Assembly: GCA_031002005.1 (NCBI GenBank)
Contig: JARYHS010008074.1
Span: 278,319,930 to 278,383,929 of the forward strand
Direction: 5' to 3'
Length of the DNA: 64,000 bases
DNA from: Vandiemenella viatica
Taxonomy: Eukaryota > Arthropoda > Insecta > Orthoptera > Morabidae
A program made the translations under genes and the position numbers. Below the pieces are notes generated by a model. The model was not told the DNA's origin, did not search any database, and saw only the letters and a program-made list of their open reading frames with translations. How positions within the stretch are numbered: position 1 is the first letter of the stretch; the number at the start of each line of letters is the position of its first letter. Below are positions 56,495-64,000 of the stretch, piece after piece.

Positions 56495-59400
56495 TCATAG
56501 TAAATATATATATATACATGTTTTACAAATACAAGAAATAATAATAAACATACATTTTTGCAACTGAGTTTTGCAAACGTCATAATGAGTACAATTAATT
56601 ATTTTCTTCAAATTCTTGAATGGAGTAGAAGGAGTTGCCAATAAGATAATCTCTAAGTTTTTGTTTGAATACATCTTTATTATCTGTTTTATACGATTAG
56701 GTAGTTTATTAAACAGATGAATCCCAGAATAATTAACTCCTCTTTGTACTAATGACAGAGATGTTTGTGTTTTATGCAAGTTATTTCTGTTTCTTGTATT
56801 GAAACTGTGTACCTGTGAATTAGGTGTAAACAGGTTAAAATTTTCTATGACAAAGCTCATGAGAGAATATATATACTGAGAATACATTGTAAGAATATTG
56901 AGTTTCTTAAAGAGTTGTCTGCAAGAAGTTCTTGGTTTTACCCTACACAGAAACCTAATAGCTCTTTTCTGTGCTATGAAAACTTTTTTACTTTGTGAAG
57001 AGTTTCCCCAAAAAATTATGCCATATGACATTACTGAATGAAAATATGAGTAGTACACCTGTTTCATTAATTCTAGATCTGCTGTTAGAGAAAGTGTTCG
57101 TATTGCAAAGGTGGCACTACTTAACTTTGCCAGCAGTGTAGTGATATGATCATGCCAACAGAGTTTCTGATCTATTTTAATACCAAGAAATTTTATAATC
57201 TCTGTTTCTAAGATTGTGTTGTTTTTATAGTTTATACATATATCTGGCTGTGCATAGTTTTTTGTTTTAAACCTAATATAATGTGTTTTTTCAAAATTTA
57301 ATTTTAATGAATTTGCCTTAAACCAATTTGCTACTACTCTAAGTACTTCATTTACATTAAATTCTATAGTACTGTTTGGTGTTTTACGCACAGTCAGGTT
57401 AGTGTCATCTGCAAATAAAACACTCTTAACTTTGTCGGATAAATTTCCAGGAAGGTCATTGATGTATAACAGAAAGAGGAGGGGACCTAAGACAGAGCCT
57501 TGTGGAATTCCATGTTTTATTTTCTCCCAGTCTGATGAAGCATCTTTACTTATTTTAGAATCAAAAATTGAAACTTTTTGCATTCGGCTTTCAATGTATG
57601 ATTTAAACCATTTACCTGCAGTCCCAAAAATACCATAGTATTCCATTTTTTTCAAAAGTAATTCATGATTTACACAGTCAAATGCTTTTGCAAGATCACA
57701 AAATATTCCTACAGGATTCATTTTACTATTCAGTTCCTCAAATGTGTTATTTAAAAATGAATATATAGCCATTTCTATGGATGATCCTTTTTTGAACCCA
57801 AATTGTGAATTAGTTAGGATATTATAGTGTGTAACATGTTTTATTACTCTTCTATACATGACTTTTTCAAAAACCTTTGAGAATGTTGAAAGTAATGAAA
57901 TGGGACGATAGTTGTCTACACATGTTACTTCTCCTTTTTTAAATAATGGTTTTACAACAGCATATTTTAGTCTATCGGGAAAAACACCTTGTATTAAGGA
58001 TTCATTACAAATGTGAGCAAGTACATGACTGATACAGTCTGAACATCTTTTCAGTAATTTACTTGAAATATTGTCATAGCTGGAAGAATTTTTAGGTTTT
58101 AATTGTTTAATGAGTTTATTTATTTCTGAGACTGTTACTGGTGGCAATTTCATCTCCACAAAGCTATTTGGGAAAGCAGTCTCAAGAAGCCTTAGAGCAC
58201 TATGTGGGGATTGCTTTTCTATGCCTAATTTATCTACTACTGACGTAAAATGTTTGTTAAATATTTCACAAACTTCCCCTACTTCGCTATACACATATCC
58301 ATTTTGTTCTATTTTTATGTCTTTAGAGTGATTTACAGTTTTTCCTGTTTCAGTCTTTATTATATTCCATATTGTTCTCATTTTATTGTCTGAATTTTCT
58401 ATTTTCGCCGATATGTACCTGTTCTTGGCCTTCCTTATTACATTTCTTAGTATTTTAGAATAAAGTTTATAGTGAACTTTCAGCGCATAGTTATCCGATT
58501 CTCTCATTTTTAAATAAAGGTCCCTCTTTGTTTTACTAGAGATTCTAATACCCTTTGTTATCCATCCCATGCCCAGTTCATTGTTTGGAGTGTTGAGAAT
58601 ATTCCTTTTTTTGAAACTACCTTCAAAAAGTGTTAGAAATATATTCAGAAAGGAATCAAATTTCGCATTAACACCCTGCGCATTATATACTTCTAACCAG
58701 TTTTCATTGTTTAAGGTATCTATGAAGTGTTTTATATTATTTTCACTAATATTTCTTCTATAAACCCAGCTTTTCTTTATCTGTTTAACAGTGTTCCTGG
58801 ACTCGATACATAATAGCTGGGCATCATGATCTGAGATACCATTTATTACTGGATGTATGCTGTAATTACTGCACTGAGAAATATCCATAAAAAAATTATC
58901 AATTGCAGTCCTGCTATTATTTTGTATTCTCGTAGGAAAATTTACAAGTGCTGTTAAGTTAAAAGATAACATCAAGGCTTCCATATATAATCTATCATTG
59001 CTGTGATTCAGAAAGTCAACATTGAAATCTCCACATAATACTATTTGTTTGCTATTTGTAAAACTTAGTAGCAAAGACTCTAAATGAGATAAAAACATTC
59101 TGAAATTACCTGAGGGGGCCCTGTAAATTGCTATCACTATCAGCTCTTCCTTATCATATTCTAGTTTAGTAACACAACATTCAAAGTGTTGTTCTATACA
59201 ATACTTACTTACAACTACACTACTGCATTCAATATTATTTTTAACAAAAATGGCAACTCCCCCTTTCTCCATTTTACATCTGCAGAAATGAGAGCTTAAT
59301 TTATAATTTGGGATGGACAGCTGAGATATTCCTGTATCAGACAAATGATGCTCAGATATACACAAAACGTCTACATTAAAATTTCTGGAATTTTGAATCT

Positions 59401-59554
59401 CTTCTAGGCTTAAGGTAATGTCATCAGTTTTACTAAATATTCCTCTTATATTTTGGTGGAAAATACTGGTCTGAACACTTTGACGCAATGACTTTGAATT
59501 GTTTATTTTATTATTACATACTGGTATATCAGTTGGAATTTTAAATTTCAACAA
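56495..59554 (-). CDS. CR1-like ORF2: APE endonuclease and reverse transcriptase
   Basis: 1019 residues in one frame. Endonuclease: HQNIRG (Asn35), SEHH (Glu68), GDFNVD (Asp176, Asn178), SDHD (Asp242, His243), all catalytic residues present. RT: YRPISLLSTFSKVFEK (549-564), motif A CDLAKAFD (catalytic Asp620), motif B GIPQGSVLGPLLF (682-694), motif C FADD (714-717), then LGIKIDQKLCWHDHI and the C-terminal HSFNTRNRNN. The enzyme nicks DNA and copies its own RNA at the nick. After LPNRIKQI (about residue 945) a 7-base deletion relative to the 12.7-kb copy (AACTTTC between ATAAAAC and AGATAATAAAG) shifts the frame, so the last 70 or so residues and the stop at 56495 are not the original ones; the original frame would end near 56603. 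Domains are otherwise complete. Confidence 0.93.
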   Translation of the reverse strand: MLKFKIPTDIPVCNNKINNSKSLRQSVQTSIFHQNIRGIFSKTDDITLSLEEIQNSRNFNVDVLCISEHHLSDTGISQLSIPNYKLSSHFCRCKMEKGGVAIFVKNNIECSSVVVSKYCIEQHFECCVTKLEYDKEELIVIAIYRAPSGNFRMFLSHLESLLLSFTNSKQIVLCGDFNVDFLNHSNDRLYMEALMLSFNLTALVNFPTRIQNNSRTAIDNFFMDISQCSNYSIHPVINGISDHDAQLLCIESRNTVKQIKKSWVYRRNISENNIKHFIDTLNNENWLEVYNAQGVNAKFDSFLNIFLTLFEGSFKKRNILNTPNNELGMGWITKGIRISSKTKRDLYLKMRESDNYALKVHYKLYSKILRNVIRKAKNRYISAKIENSDNKMRTIWNIIKTETGKTVNHSKDIKIEQNGYVYSEVGEVCEIFNKHFTSVVDKLGIEKQSPHSALRLLETAFPNSFVEMKLPPVTVSEINKLIKQLKPKNSSSYDNISSKLLKRCSDCISHVLAHICNESLIQGVFPDRLKYAVVKPLFKKGEVTCVDNYRPISLLSTFSKVFEKVMYRRVIKHVTHYNILTNSQFGFKKGSSIEMAIYSFLNNTFEELNSKMNPVGIFCDLAKAFDCVNHELLLKKMEYYGIFGTAGKWFKSYIESRMQKVSIFDSKISKDASSDWEKIKHGIPQGSVLGPLLFLLYINDLPGNLSDKVKSVLFADDTNLTVRKTPNSTIEFNVNEVLRVVANWFKANSLKLNFEKTHYIRFKTKNYAQPDICINYKNNTILETEIIKFLGIKIDQKLCWHDHITTLLAKLSSATFAIRTLSLTADLELMKQVYYSYFHSVMSYGIIFWGNSSQSKKVFIAQKRAIRFLCRVKPRTSCRQLFKKLNILTMYSQYIYSLMSFVIENFNLFTPNSQVHSFNTRNRNNLHKTQTSLSLVQRGVNYSGIHLFNKLPNRIKQIIKMYSNKNLEIILLATPSTPFKNLKKIINCTHYDVCKTQLQKCMFIIISCICKTCIYIYLL

Positions 59555-59610
59555 ATTATGATCATCAGAGACATTAATTTCCTTTAGACATCTTAAGAAA
59601 TCTATTTTAT

Positions 59611-60140
59611 TTACCCTAAAAAAGGCCGCGACTTAACACCATTTATCACAGGAATACCTCTTTCACTCACCTGGCATCCTCTGACCTCATCAGCAATAAG
59701 AAGCGAAAGCTTCCTCTTACCTCTGACATTCAGATGGAGTCCATGGCGAGTATAACTGTCCCTACCAATGCAGGCCACATCAATCAAACCAATGTGTGAA
59801 TTAGCCGGCTGCCAGAGAACCCTTTCCAAGGATGCATTTGTACGCCTGATGTTATGCCACATCCAGGGTTTATCGTAACGCTCAAGCAAACCAACAAATC
59901 TCACACTTGTCTGACGTGTGTTCCCTAAGCCTCTTGCTACAACAAAATCAGTTATTCCTTGTGACAAATGTCAGAGCTTCCTCTTCCATTAACTTCCCAT
60001 TGATTCACTCCATTCCAACTTAACATTCCCACTGTGGATCATTCCCAACTTGTTGTACTGATGATGCAGGTGTAGACTGCTCAGGCTGCCAACTGCTCTC
60101 CTCCTTGCTGGCTGCCTTCTCCAAGTCCATTATGGCCCCC
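59611..60140 (-). pseudogene. CR1-like ORF1, SGNH esterase-type C-terminus
   Basis: The - strand frame 59967-59611 reads ITDFVVARGLGN, RYDKPWMWHNIRRTNASLER, HIGLIDVACIG, and RHGLHLNVRGKRKLSLLI, lining up with the ORF1 at 24318-24863 (GLHLNVRGK block, DxxH changed to DSYTRH). A further - strand frame upstream (60130-60030, starting MDLEKAASKEESSWQPE) may be its N-terminal part, separated by stops. Broken. Confidence 0.7.
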
Positions 60141-60740
60141 GGTGATAGAACCTCGATGATCCAAGATAGCGATACATGATCTACAATCTAAGAACTACTC
60201 TGCTGTGCACTGCCTTCTGCATCATCACATTCTGATGCCTGAAACTGTTTATCATTACTATTGTAACTGATCTGGCTCTGGTAACATTATATGAAATCAT
60301 GTGTGCAATAAATCCCTAAGAAAACCTCATGGGTCACCACAATATGTATATTTTTTTATACATTTTTCATTATTTATTTTATATACAGTTCTAACTTTAT
60401 TTATTTACCCTTATAACCATTCAAAATTATACTTTTTAATTTTTCTAACTAGTTATCACAGAGATTTTTTTGTTCCACTTTTATTGCTGTTCCACATTCC
60501 CCCTCCCTCCCCTTCCCCCACCCACTGGTACTTCCACCGCCACCCTTAGTGTTCCACCTTGGCATGTCGGAATGTGTTCAAATCTTTCCTACTCCTACAT
60601 GTCTCCCCTCTCACATGACTAAGTTTCTTACCAAAATATTATGCAATTTGTGTTTGTTATGTGTTCTTCTCGCCCTCCTGCCTTTATCAGTTGTAAGTGA
60701 TTGGTATCCTTTGACATGTCCGTTCCACTAAGACTTACAT

Positions 60741-61907
60741 CTATCACACTCTCTCTCCCTTACTGGACTCTGTGGGTTTTTTCCTTGTTTTTTATCTCTA
60801 CAATTAAGTGCTTGAAGTTACAAGTATTTGTATACAATATTTATTGTTTTTGTGTGGTTTCAATCAGCATCTTCTTTCGCGATCTTCTTCTCCCCATTTC
60901 TCCGATGCCACTGTCTTTACTCTTGCACCACATGCCTGCGCTCCAATGCATGTATCTGCTGTCCGCTGCGATCACCGTAGTTGTCACGCACCCTCTTGTT
61001 CAAGGTCGCTTGTGATGCACTGCATGCTTGCCCTGCTCATGCTTGTTGTCTGCTGTCAGCAAAACCTTGACTCATGTAATGCTACTGCCTGCTGATTCAG
61101 CTCACTAGTTGCCTTGTTTCCTAGCCTTGTTATTCCTGTTAACAAACTAAAAATTATGATCACCTCCTGATTTCTCACAACTTAAAACACATTATCATCT
61201 GACATACTGAATTACTTGTCACTTTTGTACTGCCTTTCTTCATCTGTTCCTTTGCTTATGCATTTGCTTCACGACATACTACGATTTCCTGAAACATTTT
61301 TCAGAAAGTCTTGTTTACAAACAGATCTTCACTCTAAATACACTCTTGTGTTACATAGAGCTAACACAAAGTTTTCCTCACATCTGTTGTGCTACTTCCC
61401 TTATCTATCATGATAATTACAAGGATTATAAGTCATTATTATTGTATAACTTGAATTGTACTCATTTTACAGACTGTATAAAATGTGAATTGATTTTATA
61501 CTAATAGTTTCAGTGTTGAATTGTTAGGAAAAATGAATCAGCACCGACTCATACTATTAACACAAATATTCAGATGATAAACATGAATTTATAGTAAAAA
61601 GAAGTTGATAGCAAGAAATTGTGACTTATACGCCTTGTACTTATCACGCTAGTTATAACAGGCTTCTTCACACACTGCCGTGCGTCATGACCATTTCCTC
61701 CTCACAATTAAAAAAATTCCGCCGTCCTGCTAGAATTCTAAACTTCACTTCTTCCTCTGTTTACCTCTGTCTTTGATCATTGCCTTGGTGTTGCCGGCTC
61801 TCTTTAGCTGACAAAATTACTGTTTTTTCTGCCATTGTGATCTAAAAAATTTCTACTAACTGTAAATCCATTCCTTGCGCTCTTAAAATGCTACAATTTT
61901 CTCTGTG
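60741..61907. other. No gene seen between two PLE regions
   Basis: Intron sequence after the end of the PLE UTR. C-rich stretch 60870-61110 has several small open frames (60808-61095), none like a known protein. Nothing else recognised. Confidence 0.45.
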
Positions 61908-62425
61908 AATTATAGCTTTACGGGCTATGCTGCGTCATTTATTGAATAATTTATCTAAGCTTTTGGCTGTTATACTCAAGCCTTCTTCAGAGATACTGTT
62001 TATATTTATGTTCACATAGCAATCATTGCCAAGCATCGCAGAGGAAAAGGCTGCTATCTTCGTTGATGTAGTTGGAATTCCTTAAGATTTCTGCTGCCTC
62101 TTTCACACGTCAAGACCACCACTGGTCTTCTCTCCACAGCAGCCTCGTGTCTTGAAATTTTATTTCATGCCCGGTGTCAATAGCATGGCGAACGACGGCA
62201 GATTTGTCACTGTTTTTATATTTGCTGTGGCAGATATGTTCTTTATGTCTCTCCGCAGAAATCTTAAGGAATTCGAACAAGATCAACGAAGATTAGTGGC
62301 TTTTTCCGTCTGCGATGCTTGGTGATGGTTGCTATGTGAACATAAATATAAACAGTATAACAGCCAAAAACTTAGATAAATTATCCAATAAATGATGCGG
62401 CATAGCCCGTAAAGCTATAATTACT
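61908..62425 (-). mobile_element. Second Penelope-like family: nuclease end flanked by inverted terminal repeats
   Basis: The middle, on the - strand (62275 to 62060), reads FLKISAERHKEHICHSKYKN, then KSAVVRHAIDTGHEIKFQDT and RVKEAAEILRN, which is the C-terminal half of a GIY-YIG nuclease as in many Penelope-like elements. Both sides carry the same 110-130-base sequence in opposite orientation (61908-62045 and 62318-62425; TTTACGGGCTATGC, TTATCTAAG, GCTGTTATAC). On the - strand, left arm: CTCTGAAGAAGGCTTGAGTA, then TAACAGCCAAAAGC, which contains the CUGANGA box and a GGCU/AGCC stem of a hammerhead-type core, though GAAA reads AAAA. Distinct from the PLE family at 27.8, 45 and 55 kb. Confidence 0.7.
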
Positions 62426-62429
62426 ATTA

Positions 62430-62520
62430 CTACTATTACAATTACTCCGCGATTCACTAAAAGTGTTTGGTGGAGGGTGCATTGCACCTATCAGGAAAGG
62501 TAATGGTTTGGATGGGATAT
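62430..62520 (-). mobile_element. 3' end scrap of a jockey-like element
   Basis: On the - strand: GCACCCTCCACCAAACACTTTTAGTG, then AATCGCGGAGTAATTGTAATAGTAG. A coding end followed by a simple trinucleotide tail, similar in layout to the end at 32160-32233. Only about 90 bases. Confidence 0.5.
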
Positions 62521-62549
62521 ACGGGATATGGCAGGTGCGGAGGTCTTAA

Positions 62550-63330
62550 GAATCATTTAACAATTTTCTCATGTATAAAACCTTGAGTGAACACAGCACA
62601 TCTCAGATTGTGTATTAATTTTAATGCTCCTGTCAACTTGCTGCCTTTTAACTCTCTCTTTGTTGCTTCCTGAAACACATGCACAATTCTATCCAGCCTA
62701 CTAGCCCAATCCGCAACCATTTCGCCAGTCTGCTGTCGACTTGCAAACATGCTAATAGCATAATAATCTGCCGATAATTTTCCACCAATATTGCACTGTC
62801 ATCCTTCCACTCTTTCACTTTTTCTTGTACGAGAATCTGTTGTCTGGCTTGCCCTCGAATACATGATTTGACAATCAGTCAGGCTGAATGCCGTATCTCA
62901 ATCATCCAAAAATTTATCTAGTTCTCCTTTTTCACCACAAGAGGTGTTTGGAATTAATTTTAAGGCTTCTACCAAGCTCAGTTTTGATTTATCCCTTTTT
63001 ACGTCGCTTTTTGAGGAGTCCTTGACTCCTGCACTGTTAGGCATTGCTGCAATCTTGCTTACTCACTCGTTTCTGCTGAGCTGCTGCTGCGCCAACCCTG
63101 CTTCTGCAACTGCTGTGCCTGTGTTAGCCTGAATCCATTCCTTCAATACTGCAATAACAGCAATTGCTTCGCAGATTCTGAAAACACTGTTATAACTAGA
63201 GGTATTTTCTGCGTACAAATTCTTACTTATCTTATTCTCCCTTAATCTCATTAGTTGTAACTTACTGGAGTATTTTCTACCCTCGGTGCCCAATGCCTTA
63301 TTGTTGGCTGATGCCACACCATGACACCAT
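62550..63330 (-). pseudogene. gag-like gene remnant of an LTR retroelement
   Basis: Frames on the - strand: a first part (63250-63063) with RICEAIAVIAVLKEWIQANT, and a second (62750-62553) with QQTGEMVADWASRLDRIVHV, then GSKLTGALKLIHNLRC, FIHEKIVK. The Q-T-GEMVADWASRLDRI segment follows the capsid pattern of Gypsy-type gag (QxxxExVxxYAxRL). Stops lie between. No zinc knuckle seen. Confidence 0.6.
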
Positions 63331-63345
63331 TCAATTTTCCCGTAC

Positions 63346-64000
63346 TGTGGTGGACTGGCAAATCTTTTTTCTTCACACTGCCACTTCCCAAGAGGTACAT
63401 AAATATGTGGGTAAACCACTATGTCATGTGAGCAGTATAATACATAAATGATACTCCAGCACAGTCTGTACAATATTCACATTTATTACAAAGGTACATA
63501 ATTGTCTCTATTACTCCAAATAATTCCTTCAGTTCCCTTCTATACTATAAAGTCCATTGCAACTAATGTCAGAGCCCATTATTATGTTAACTGCCATAAT
63601 ATTCAAATCCCTTTTTACATTTCCAAATTAGTTATCTCCCAGATGCTTTGCTGGTATCATTGTCCTGATGATTAAGCTGCCATCTCTCTTCGCCTGACTG
63701 TCTCTAACTGCGCTCAACTCCAGGACCCCTTAAGTCCAGAGCCGCTCTGATGATTCTAAGCTAGTTTGGCCATCTGACCAAGTTCGACATCCTTCTTGCC
63801 TCTGCACTTGGGTTTTATTCGACTACCTCCCACTTTCTTCTGAGGGTGGGGAAGCTTTTCAACCAATGACTGTCTCCTGTGTCTTCCCATCCTTTCCAAA
63901 TGACGTTGTTGCTCTGATTTAATCGCTGATTGCCTGACCTACTCAAGCTGTTTTTCACCCTACTCACCACATTCCTCTGACAGAGTTTGTTTCTTTTAAC
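63346..64000 (-). repeat. Long terminal repeat, incomplete at the window edge
   Basis: Starts on the + strand TGTGGTGGACTGGCAAATC and runs off the end, at least 655 bp. It shares its first 150 bases with 56208-56382. On the gag strand this is the 3' edge of the 5' LTR. Confidence 0.7.

Larger units (their letters stand above)
56383..60300 (-). mobile_element. CR1-like non-LTR retrotransposon, youngest large element
   Basis: The 3' end is the ATTT repeat at 56383-56402 next to AGCAATCTTGTTCCATGG, the family tail. ORF2 (56495-59554) is a single open frame of 1019 residues. Upstream on the - strand is the end of ORF1 (59611-59967 and a further part to about 60140). The 5' boundary is not sharp, somewhere near 60300. 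The intact length of ORF2 makes it the youngest large retroelement in the window; an unshifted relative of its C-terminus is at 12216-13036. Confidence 0.88.
56208..60341. mobile_element. Solo LTR in the PLE UTR, itself split by a CR1
   Basis: Starts TGTGGTGGACTGGCGAATC (56208) and ends GGGTCACCACA (60341), so TG...CA with the inverted repeat TGTGGTG/CACCACA. ATAT flanks it on both sides (56204-56207, 60342-60345), and the PLE UTR is continuous once it is removed. Positions 56208-56382 match the start of the LTR at 63346-63500 (GTGGTGGACTGGC, CTGCCACTTCCCAAGAGG, GTGAGCAGT). The remainder of the LTR is largely replaced by the CR1. AATAAA at 60308 lies close to the end. Confidence 0.75.
55805..60740 (+). 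mobile_element. Penelope-like element 3' half, split by an LTR
   Basis: From 55805 the + strand reads HAATTTYFNPVTGES, HAMYASTLFTNS and SYIRLTTQQLLYRMNCHRQK (nuclease core, YIR where the intact copy has YIG), then HRWELAYQHTLETLA to a stop at 56155. The 3' UTR breaks at 56207, where an LTR is inserted, and resumes at 60346 with TATTTTTTTATACATT, then CACTTTTATTGCTGTTCC, CACATGACTAAGTTTC and CTCCTGCCTTTATCAGTTGTAAGTG (60676-60700), the PLE end. Truncated at the 5' end, head to head with the - strand copy. Confidence 0.8.
62540..64000 (-). mobile_element. LTR retroelement, 5' LTR and gag start, truncated
   Basis: On the - strand, a long terminal repeat enters from beyond 64000 and ends CCAGTCCACCACA at 63346; the leader follows and then a decayed gag (62550-63330). 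The LTR end matches the LTR at 56208-60341. The downstream part (pol) is missing: after 62540 come a jockey-like scrap and the second PLE family. Gypsy group by its gag and 4-bp duplication of the related solo LTR. Confidence 0.7.

Noticed and set aside
60301..61095. Several + strand hydrophobic frames
   Set aside because: They lie in the PLE 3' UTR and in unassigned C-rich sequence; no motif or family resemblance.

Overview
This window is a piece of a large, AT-rich, repeat-filled animal genome, almost certainly an insect. The only host coding sequence I can support is three small exons, on the + strand, of one P4-type ATPase (lipid flippase, closest in wording to the ATP11 class): 157-276, 25412-25527 and 46602-46766. 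They join in frame (phase 1, then phase 0) across introns of about 25.1 kb and 21.1 kb, and encode the fourth membrane segment with the P4 hallmark PISL and then the DKTGTLT phosphorylation site. Large introns, many CR1-like, Penelope-like and jockey-like retroelements, tRNA-derived SINEs and Tigger, hAT and Helitron DNA elements suggest a large-genome insect (polyneopteran such as a grasshopper or stick insect is my guess; not provable here).

Layout. 1-25 kb (intron A): a Tigger (1212-4120) carrying a nested reverse-transcriptase fragment; degenerate non-LTR elements (4.1-8.2 kb); a second, better Tigger with clean terminal repeats and TA duplication (8177-10366); small CR1 and mariner-like fragments; an RTE-like element (13.8-17.7 kb) split by a solo LTR (16632-17497) and by a 100-bp hairpin insertion; then a long decayed CR1 copy (about 19.0-25.3 kb) split by a Helitron full of 365-bp tandem repeats (19747-21977). 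25.5-46.6 kb (intron B): SINEs, Penelope-like (PLE) fragments, a second solo LTR (28520-29812), a jockey-like RT (30.9-32.2 kb), three more Helitron-type elements (33935-37164, 38614-40556, 42819-44102), an unidentified repeat bracketed by TA tracts (two copies), a decayed unknown protein gene (40.6-42.2 kb), and an 850-bp PLE palindrome (45043-45896). 46.8-64 kb (third intron): another EN/RT non-LTR copy split by a hAT element (50840-52954), inverted PLE copies, and a three-level nest: PLE containing an LTR (56208-60341) containing a CR1 with a nearly complete 1019-residue ORF2. The end holds a second PLE family and the 5' end of an LTR retroelement on the - strand.

The genes do not form a pathway. 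The window is best read as a layered insertion record inside two introns of a flippase gene. The most useful observations are the Helitron ends (hairpin plus CTAG, inserted A/T without duplication), the nested insertions with readable target-site duplications that give relative ages, the inverted PLE structures, and a short hairpin insertion flanked by a 12-bp direct repeat.
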